This document shows, piece after piece, positions 1 to 4,810 of a stretch of 7,786 bases of DNA. The position numbers and the translations under genes were made by a program. Below the pieces are notes generated by a model, which was not told where the DNA came from, did not search any database, and worked only from the letters and a program-made list of their open reading frames with translations. This DNA is from Methanolinea sp. (GTDB lineage: Archaea > Halobacteriota > Methanomicrobia > Methanomicrobiales > Methanospirillaceae): assembly GCA_013331225.1 (NCBI GenBank), contig DUGV01000123.1:1-7786 (forward strand), read 5' to 3'. Each line of letters begins with the position of its first letter. Position 1 is the first letter of the stretch.

Positions 1-63
1 TAGGATCTTTATTTTATGCTTGAATGGACGGACGACAAGATCGAGGTGATGATGAAGGGGTGA
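1..63 (+). other. possible C-terminal remnant of an upstream gene
   Basis: Frame 1 reads about 19 codons with a protein-like composition (DLYFMLEWTDDKIEVMMKG) and stops at TGA 61-63. It is preceded by an in-frame TAG at 1-3. It could be the tail of a gene broken by that TAG, or chance. The only internal ATG (16) would give a 15-residue peptide. I recognise no family. The following 64-190 holds no supported gene; it contains an A8 run at 98-105. Confidence 0.15.
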
Positions 64-187
64 GAACGTGGAGGGGTGGTCTCTTTCAGGAACGATTAAA
101 AAAAAGCCGGAAATAAGGACTGGGTGCTGCTGAAGGCGAAAGATGAATGAGAGGGGATGTAGTGGTCACCGGATAAACCTTCTGATA

Positions 188-245
188 ATCACCTCCTCCC
201 ATTTCGCAATTATTCTCTTCATGCGAAAACCTCATGTGGGGGAGG
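188..245 (+). promoter_or_regulatory. structured leader with an anti-Shine-Dalgarno-like segment upstream of dodecin
   Basis: ATCACCTCCT at 188-197 matches the usual 3' end of 16S rRNA, the segment that pairs with ribosome-binding sites. Its CCTCC part (192-196) can pair with GGAGG at 241-245, extended by a G-U and two C-G pairs (197-199 with 238-240). Inside lies a perfect 7-bp stem, TTTCGCA 202-208 with TGCGAAA 222-228, around a 13-nt loop. The whole fold ends 28 nt before the dodecin start. The purine-rich 268-273 (AAGGAG) is an alternative partner, so a translational switch is conceivable. This is inference from base pairing only; no known riboswitch consensus was recognised. Confidence 0.35.
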
Positions 246-273
246 CAACGTAAGGACATTATGGTGGAAGGAG

Positions 274-501
274 ATGCCAGAAGTCAATGAGCCCTCTGTG
301 GCAAAAGTGATAGAGCTGATTGGCAGTTCGCCGAAAGGTTGGGAGGACGCGGCTGCCAACGCGGTAAAAGAAGCAGCGAAGACAATCAGGAACATCAAGG
401 GTGTCTACCTTAAGGAATGTACAGCGAAAGTTGAACAGAACAGAATTGTGGAATACCGTTCCAACGTGAAAATCTCATTTGTAGTGGACCGGGAGAGCTA
501 A
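274..501 (+). CDS. dodecin family protein
   Basis: A 75-residue protein matching the dodecin family in length and pattern: VAKVIELIGSSPKGWEDA, a helix ending in KTIRN, then two strands (KECTAKVEQNRIVEYRSNVKISFVVD). Family knowledge: dodecins form hollow dodecamers that bind flavins in pairs and act as cytoplasmic flavin stores or buffers. By eye, the position of the flavin-stacking Trp of Halobacterium dodecin (N-V-V-W) falls on Gly43 here, with Tyr45 two residues later, so flavin binding is not assured; Trp23 is at a different site. ATG 274 directly abuts AAGGAG 268-273, which is closer than usual. GTG 298 (SVAKV) is an alternative start nearer the usual family N-terminus, but has no clear ribosome-binding site. 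The gene appears monocistronic. Confident as to family, less so as to ligand and start. Confidence 0.85.
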   Translation: MPEVNEPSVAKVIELIGSSPKGWEDAAANAVKEAAKTIRNIKGVYLKECTAKVEQNRIVEYRSNVKISFVVDRES

Positions 502-519
502 ACCTCTCCCCAGGTTTTC
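491..519 (+). terminator. hairpin plus T-rich tail after the dodecin gene
   Basis: GGGAGAG 491-497 and CTCTCCC 504-510 form a perfect 7-bp stem with a 6-nt loop that contains most of the stop codon (TAA 499-501). A short T-run follows (GGTTTTCG 513-520), with further T-rich sequence to about 540. The placement suits transcription termination of the dodecin message. The remaining 520-705 contains no gene or structure I can support. Confidence 0.5.
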
Positions 520-709
520 GCTATTGGAATATTTTCATCTCAGTATCGCCCCTCCTTCGGACCGGGCCTGACAGCTTCCGCATTCTTCCGGGTGTAAAAT
601 AATCACTGAAAGCGATGATTCACGCAGTACCTCCTTCAAATACAAATTATCAGGACTGATGTCGCCCTTTGTGGAATTCTTTCAGAAGGAGGGAACAGTA
701 AACTGGCGA

Positions 710-721
710 TTTATCTTTATA
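710..721 (+). promoter_or_regulatory. candidate TATA box for the ATPase-mscS operon
   Basis: TTTATCTTTATA resembles the archaeal TATA box. Transcription would be expected to start about 25 nt downstream, near 740, leaving a leader of only about 10-15 nt before the ATPase start at 750/754. GGTGAT at 738-743 would serve as ribosome-binding site only if transcription begins slightly upstream. No clear BRE was seen. Confidence 0.35.
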
Positions 722-753
722 CTCCTGGAGAGAATTAGGTGATAGCCGCATGA

Positions 754-1806
754 GTGCTTCAACTGTCACTTTTCAGTTACGAGTCTATGGGAGAAGAGAG
801 TAACGTGATCGGATACGAACGCGAAATTGAGGCGATCTCCCGTGCAATCGAGCAGTTTGATCCTTCCAACCCGAGGCACGTGGCCATCATCGGTGAACCA
901 ATGGCAGGCAAAACGACGGTCGCCGGTGAAATCATGCGCAGGTATGGCGATTGTATACACAGTGTAACCCTCGGGGGCGTCATGACCCAAGATGCGATGC
1001 CCGCGTTTTCATCAATCCAGAAGGATTGTATCCTTGTTGATAACTGCGAGTTTTTCGCGACCAGGCAGATTGGGGGATTTAAATTCCTCGATGATTTCCT
1101 GAAATGCCAGTTTTACTCTACAAAACTCTTCATCACCGCGTGGAACAGCTATGCATGGCGATACCTCTCCGCAGTCAGGAACATCGGGACCTACTATCCT
1201 CTCGTGGTCACGCTTCCCGCTATGGACTCCTCAACTCTCAAACAGGTGATCCTCTCAAATTATCCCCAAAGGGAGATCCGTTTCGTTGAAAACCCTCCCT
1301 CCGAACCGGCGAGCATCTGCACCATGGTCCAGCGCCAGGCTCGTCTGCCATTCTCCGGGAGGGAGGTATCCATCCCCTGGTTCCATCTGAATACCAATGC
1401 GATACGATCACGGCTGCAGGTCGGGAGAAAGACTGTGGTGTCACCGGAAGATGCAGTATTTGAAAAGATACGCCGGGTTGCGCGGGGGAATCCCGGGGTC
1501 GCGATGCAGATCTTCTCCGGATGCCTGGAGGATAACGTTGTCTCCTTTGAGAAGATACCAGAAGATGAATGTGAACTCTCTCTGGACATCACAGAATCTT
1601 TTGTCCTCACCCTCATTGTGTCCATGAAGTCCCTGCAATACCACGATCTCTCTGCCATTGCAGGGGGCGGGGAAGTGCTTGACCGGGCCCTGTTCAGCCT
1701 GAGGCGGCAGGGGCTCATCCTTGAAGACGACGGGGTGTACCGCATATCTCCGGCGAGGCTCAACTGCATCGGGAATTACCTGAAGAAGACCCGGCGGGTG
1801 TGGTAA
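754..1806 (+). CDS. AAA+/STAND-type P-loop ATPase with C-terminal winged helix
   Basis: A predicted cytoplasmic 350-residue NTPase. After a GYEREIEAI lead-in typical of Orc/Cdc6 and STAND ATPases come Walker A GEPMAGKT (47-54), a Walker B-like ILVDN (93-97), a sensor-1-like LFITAWNS (125-132) and GNPGVAMQIF (245-254), resembling the G-x-P motif before the C-terminal lid. Residues about 281-340 look like a winged helix (ESFVLTLIVSMKSLQYHDLS, then FSLRRQGLILEDDGVYRIS). The substrate or target is unknown. The Walker B has Asn where many AAA+ proteins have Glu, so hydrolysis may be slow. The start is uncertain: GTG 754 gives the longest frame, ATG 787 and GTG 805 are alternatives, and GGTGAT 738-743 is better spaced for an out-of-frame ATG at 750. 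One base separates it from mscS, so the two are probably co-translated and functionally linked. Confidence 0.8.
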   Translation: MLQLSLFSYESMGEESNVIGYEREIEAISRAIEQFDPSNPRHVAIIGEPMAGKTTVAGEIMRRYGDCIHSVTLGGVMTQDAMPAFSSIQKDCILVDNCEFFATRQIGGFKFLDDFLKCQFYSTKLFITAWNSYAWRYLSAVRNIGTYYPLVVTLPAMDSSTLKQVILSNYPQREIRFVENPPSEPASICTMVQRQARLPFSGREVSIPWFHLNTNAIRSRLQVGRKTVVSPEDAVFEKIRRVARGNPGVAMQIFSGCLEDNVVSFEKIPEDECELSLDITESFVLTLIVSMKSLQYHDLSAIAGGGEVLDRALFSLRRQGLILEDDGVYRISPARLNCIGNYLKKTRRVW

Positions 1807-1807
1807 C

Positions 1808-2638
1808 GTGGCAGACTCGATCTTTTCTGATGTGACGGGTGAGCTCTCGCTGAAAACCATTGATGCCGGCCTCATTCTTCACCTTGTTGCCATCGTTGTT
1901 GTCGCGTATCTCCTCACAACCCTGCTCAGTTACATTCTCAGCAGGTTTTCAGAGCGGGCAGGTGTATATCGGCAGCTGGTGACCCTGTTCATCCCGCTCC
2001 TGAAGATTTTCATCTATACGGTTGCCCTCTACCTCTTCATCACGGCTCTCATCGAGCCGTCAGTCACGCAGCTGATTGCATTTGCAGGTCTCTTCGGGGC
2101 CGTGGTCGGCATCGGGCTCAAGGATCTCTTCTCAGATCTGGCAGGGGGCATTGTGATCATCCTTGAAAAACCCTTCCAGATCGGCGACAAGGTGACCATG
2201 GGGAACTATTACGGAGAAGTGAAGGATATAAGGCTCCGCTCCACGAGAATCCAGACACCTGCCGATGAACTCGTCTCGGTCCCGAATAACACCATTTTTA
2301 CCCAATCAGTCAACAGTGGCAATGCCGGCGACATCGCGATGATGATCGTCATCGATCTCTTCATTGATTCGATGTCTGACGCAGCACACGCCGCAAAGAT
2401 TCTGAAAGAGGCTCTCGTGACATCGAAGTATGTCATCATATCAGAACAATATCCATACACGATATTGATAGAAGATTTTCCATGCTATACCCGCGTCCGT
2501 GCAAAAGGATATGTATACGATCTCAGACTGGAATTTGAATTCAAGTCGGAAGTGACTCGGAGAGCACTTGCAGAATTCAAGCGCTCGGATATCAAATTGC
2601 CTTTATGCTATCCGGGCCTGGACGGTCTCATCAGTTGA
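1808..2638 (+). CDS. mscS: MscS-family mechanosensitive ion channel
   Basis: A small MscS channel of 276 residues, close to the size of the E. coli protein. Predicted membrane segments lie at about 20-45, 57-82 and 87-121. The third carries the family signature, the pore helix FAGLFGAVVGIGLKDLFSDLAGG followed by EKPFQIGDKV (120-129). The beta domain follows (GNYYGEVKDIRLRSTRIQT, then VSVPNN at 156-161), and an alpha/beta cytoplasmic domain runs to the C-terminus. Family role: the channel opens under membrane tension and releases solutes during hypo-osmotic shock. GTG 1808 lies one base after the ATPase stop and behind a G-rich GGGTGTGGT stretch, favouring coupled translation. The tail KLPLCYPGLDGLIS is short. 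Co-transcription with a P-loop ATPase is the unusual aspect. Confidence 0.93.
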   Translation: MADSIFSDVTGELSLKTIDAGLILHLVAIVVVAYLLTTLLSYILSRFSERAGVYRQLVTLFIPLLKIFIYTVALYLFITALIEPSVTQLIAFAGLFGAVVGIGLKDLFSDLAGGIVIILEKPFQIGDKVTMGNYYGEVKDIRLRSTRIQTPADELVSVPNNTIFTQSVNSGNAGDIAMMIVIDLFIDSMSDAAHAAKILKEALVTSKYVIISEQYPYTILIEDFPCYTRVRAKGYVYDLRLEFEFKSEVTRRALAEFKRSDIKLPLCYPGLDGLIS

Positions 2639-2670
2639 GGCGGATTGCGCCTTCATTTTCCCAATTTTTT
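2639..2670 (+). terminator. U-tract terminator after mscS
   Basis: Directly after the mscS stop, GGCG 2639-2642 can pair with CGCC 2648-2651 over a 5-nt loop. T-rich sequence then ends in T6 at 2665-2670. The stem is short, but archaeal termination depends mainly on the U-tract. No gene is seen between here and 2800. Confidence 0.45.
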
Positions 2671-2799
2671 CCGTCTTCCGGCGTTTGTGCCAGACATTGG
2701 ATGCATTGTTTGTCAATCGTGGTCCAGCAATTACACTTATCGATACATTCATGCCTTTTTAGGGGTGTTTTTTGGGAGAGAAGAGGATTCACCTTGGAA

Positions 2800-3514
2800 A
2801 TGAAAAGCGGGCGCCTGGTATGCGGGAGGGACCTTGTCTATCTGGATGCACCCGAAGAGCTTTTTTTCTGCGGCAAATGACCTGTCACTGAAGTGAGATG
2901 CGTTGAGGGTCATTTCATCTGCGATGACTGCCACCGGCATCCTGCAGAATACCTCATAGAGACGACGTGCCTTGGTACAAATATTGTCGATCCCATCCTC
3001 CTTGCAATCTCCCTGATGCGACATCCGGCATTCAAAAATGCACGGACCCGAACACCATTTCCTCGTCCCGGCCTTACTCCTTACAAGTTATTCCCTTGTC
3101 ACCGGAGAGCGTGAAGCGCTTGGGGGAAGGCTGAAGAGGGCCCGGGAACGGGCTGCCATGGTGAGAGGAGGATCGTGCGGGACTCATGGGGCCTGCGGAG
3201 CGGCAATCGGGACGGGTATCTTCGTGAGCATAATGACGGGAGCAACACCCCTCTCGGGGAGAGAGTGGAGGCTCTCCAACCTGATGACTGCCCGAAGTCT
3301 CCATGAGATTGCACTTGCCGGAGGACCACGGTGCTGTAAAAGAAACACTTACATCGCAATCCTCGCTGCGGTGTCCTTTGTCAAAGAGGAATGGGGAATA
3401 ACCATCCCTGTCAGGAGGAAAATTGCCTGCGAATTCAGCGATCTGAACCGGGAATGCAGGGTGGTGGAATGCCCGTTTTATCTCGGAGGTGACGGAGAGC
3501 ATCAGGACGCATAG
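2800..3514 (+). pseudogene. broken DUF5714 Cys-rich protein gene (in-frame stop and frameshift)
   Basis: One gene spread over two frames. From ATG 2800 the frame reads a damaged zinc-ribbon-like start (RLVCGRDLVYLDAPEELFFCGK), hits TGA at 2878-2880, then continues in the same frame as VRCVEGHFICDDCH to HPAFK. An extra A in AAAAA 3034-3038 then shifts the frame, and homology resumes at once as MHGPEHHFLVPALLL (3038), through GSCGTHGACGAAIGTGIF, GGPRCCKR, ACEFSDLNREC and ECPFY. Removing one A rejoins KMHGPEHH as in intact relatives. The first CxxC has lost a cysteine (Arg at residue 5), and the second pair is also incomplete near the T7 run at 2861-2867. DUF5714 proteins are common in methanogens, sometimes beside or fused to methyltransferases; their function is unknown to me. 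The 158-codon second part is undamaged, so inactivation looks recent. Separate expression of the second part from ATG 3038, or assembly errors, are alternatives. Confidence 0.85.
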
Positions 3515-3544
3515 AGAACACACCGGGGCTTCCTGCGGTCCTGG

Positions 3545-3554
3545 AAATATATAT
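3545..3554 (+). promoter_or_regulatory. candidate archaeal TATA box
   Basis: AAATATATAT is the best TATA match in the window. It sits in a near-palindromic context (GGAAATATATATTCC), so it could work on either strand. A start about 25 nt downstream, near 3575, would precede the small frame at 3593 by some 18 nt. No full-length gene follows directly on either strand. Confidence 0.4.
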
Positions 3555-3592
3555 TCCACATCCTGGTGCATGGATGCGTCTTCACGATACAC

Positions 3593-3718
3593 ATGAAAAG
3601 CCCGGGAATCGGCCAGGAGATCCCCAGGTTTTCCCGCAAAAAACCTTCAATTGAGGATGCTCTCTTCGCAATCTATGATGAGACAGACTGTGACGGCCGA
3701 TTCACTTTTAATAGCTGA
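3593..3718 (+). CDS. possible 41-residue small protein
   Basis: The ATG-initiated frame reads MKSPGIGQEIPRFSRKKP, then SIEDALFAIYDETDCDGRFT, then FNS before TGA 3716-3718. Composition is protein-like: a basic start and an acidic, helix-compatible centre (IEDALFAIYDE). It lies 39 nt after the strong TATA-like element at 3545. A 9-codon frame (ATG 3570 to TGA 3594-3596) overlaps its start by ATGA, which would allow coupled re-initiation. No Shine-Dalgarno sequence is evident. I recognise no family; it may be a genuine small protein, the N-terminal remnant of a larger lost one, or chance. Confidence 0.3.
   Translation: MKSPGIGQEIPRFSRKKPSIEDALFAIYDETDCDGRFTFNS
3706..3713 (+). promoter_or_regulatory. 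candidate TATA box for the DUF523-DUF1722/photolyase operon
   Basis: TTTTAATA lies about 65 nt before ATG 3776. Expected initiation near 3735 would give a leader of about 40 nt that contains the two alternative hairpins at 3741-3766. It overlaps the end of the putative small frame at 3593-3718. Confidence 0.3.
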
Positions 3719-3740
3719 ACGATTCCATTCGCATTCATAC

Positions 3741-3770
3741 CTTTCCTCATGGAAAGAAAATGAGGGCGAT
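3741..3770 (+). promoter_or_regulatory. two mutually exclusive hairpins over the ribosome-binding site
   Basis: CTTTCC 3741-3746 pairs perfectly with GGAAAG 3751-3756 (loop TCAT). Alternatively CCTCAT 3745-3750 pairs perfectly with ATGAGG 3760-3765 (9-nt loop). The second fold covers the probable ribosome-binding site GAGGGCGAT (3762-3770), whose core lies about 9 nt before ATG 3776; the first leaves it free. The two share 3745-3746 and cannot coexist. The stems are only 6 bp, so this is suggestive of translational control rather than proof. Confidence 0.3.
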
Positions 3771-3775
3771 CTTGT

Positions 3776-4810
3776 ATGGTGAGGAAGTATTCACGACCCT
3801 GTATTGTCGTCAGCCGTTGCATCGAGTTTGACCACTGCCGCTATGATGGTTCTCGGATACCTTCTCCTGCAGTGGACCAATTGAAATCCTTTGTTGACTT
3901 CATACCGGTGTGCCCCGAGGTGGAGATCGGGCTCGGCATCCCGAGGGCAACGGTGAGAATCGTGCGGATAGAGGGGGTCGACCACCTTATCCAGCCTGCG
4001 ACCGGGCGGGATGTGACGAATGACATGACCGGCTTCGCCAACCGGTTTCTGGACGGCCTCCCCCCTGTTGACGGGTTCATCCTGAAGGGTGGATCGCCCA
4101 CCTCCGGGACAAGTAACGTCAAGGTATACCCGTCCGCGGAAAAATCCATGTCAATCGACAGGTCCCCCGGTTTTTTTGCCCGGGAGGTGCTGAAGAGGTA
4201 TGGTGATCTCCCCATCGAGGACGAACTGCGCCTGAAACACCCACGTATCCGCGATCATTTCCTCTCGGGGATATTTACCCTTGCAGGATTCCGCCAGGTC
4301 GAAGCGACGGGTGACCCCGAAGCGCTGGTCACGTTCCATGCAGAGAATAAACTCCTGCTGATGGCCTCTCACCAGCAGCTCATGCGCGAGATGGGGAGGT
4401 TCGTTGCCGACAGGAGAGGAATGGAGCCGGAAGAACTATGGGGCCGGTACCGCCGGATGCTCTGTGAAGCGCTCGCCCGCGTTCCCCGCTACACCAACCA
4501 TATCAACGTCCTTTATCATGCCCTGGGGCATTTCAGGAACCGCCTCACCACGGAAGAGAGAGAATACTGCCTCCAGCTGATCGGCCGGTACCGGGATGGC
4601 CATGCCACCCTTGCCGAGCCCCGGAATCTTCTCCGTTCATGGGTGATCCGTTTCCGGGACGAGAGTCTGATGGACCAGACCTTTTTCGCCCCCTATCCAA
4701 TCGAGCTTGCGGACCTGCCCGAAGAGATCACAGAGCGCGGGAGGGATGTCTGGAGGAGCAGGAAGAGCCCTGGAACCACGGACATGCCAGGAACCCCCGG
4801 GGGAGAATGA
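3776..4810 (+). CDS. DUF523-DUF1722 protein, RudS/TudS-like thiouridine desulfidase family
   Basis: The 344 residues comprise two domains. DUF523/TudS spans about 7-145 (RPCIVVSRCIEFDHCRYDG, IPVCPEVEIGLGIPR, GFILKGGSPTSG..VKVY). DUF1722/YbgA spans about 184-312 (VTFHAENKLLLMASH, YTNHINVLYHALGHF, LLRSWVIRF, FFAPYPIEL). Family knowledge: TudS enzymes remove sulfur from thiouracil compounds using a [4Fe-4S] cluster held by three cysteines, and DUF523-DUF1722 fusions (RudS) have been reported to convert 4-thiouridine in tRNA to uridine. Cys15 and Cys46 fit two ligands, but Ser110 replaces the cysteine of the usual SPSCG motif (codon TCC 4103-4105). Cys9 and Cys21 are extra candidates. Activity is therefore uncertain. 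ATG 3776 is the first start after an in-frame stop at 3761 and has a GAGGG site upstream. The stop overlaps the photolyase start (ATGA). Confidence 0.85.
   Translation: MVRKYSRPCIVVSRCIEFDHCRYDGSRIPSPAVDQLKSFVDFIPVCPEVEIGLGIPRATVRIVRIEGVDHLIQPATGRDVTNDMTGFANRFLDGLPPVDGFILKGGSPTSGTSNVKVYPSAEKSMSIDRSPGFFAREVLKRYGDLPIEDELRLKHPRIRDHFLSGIFTLAGFRQVEATGDPEALVTFHAENKLLLMASHQQLMREMGRFVADRRGMEPEELWGRYRRMLCEALARVPRYTNHINVLYHALGHFRNRLTTEEREYCLQLIGRYRDGHATLAEPRNLLRSWVIRFRDESLMDQTFFAPYPIELADLPEEITERGRDVWRSRKSPGTTDMPGTPGGE

Noticed and set aside
188..196. GGAGGTGAT ribosome-binding site on the minus strand
   Set aside because: No start codon lies within about 15 nt downstream on that strand and no minus-strand gene follows; better explained as an anti-Shine-Dalgarno segment in the plus-strand leader or chance.
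261..290. Nine-codon frame ATG 261 to TGA 288-290 overlapping the dodecin start
   Set aside because: Too short and without supporting evidence; noted only because GGGGGAGG lies 15 nt upstream.
1260..1769. 169-codon open frame on the minus strand inside the ATPase gene
   Set aside because: Arg/Ser-rich composition without any family pattern; it lies entirely opposite a gene with clear motifs.
2878..2880. TGA read as selenocysteine in the DUF5714 gene
   Set aside because: No SECIS-like element was seen, selenocysteine is not expected in Methanomicrobiales to my knowledge, and the gene has an additional frameshift.
3541..3556. Near-palindrome GGAAATATATATTCC as an operator
   Set aside because: The AT alternation alone makes it nearly self-complementary, and there is only one copy; a TATA box is the simpler reading.
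3074..3592. 172-codon open frame on the minus strand over the DUF5714 pseudogene
   Set aside because: The plus strand carries the conserved DUF5714 motifs here; the minus frame looks like a shadow of them.
4639..4806. N-terminal extension of the photolyase from GTG/ATG-like codons upstream of 4807
   Set aside because: The extension overlaps the DUF1722 gene out of frame, has no family similarity, and ATG 4807 has a ribosome-binding site and the typical ATGA coupling.
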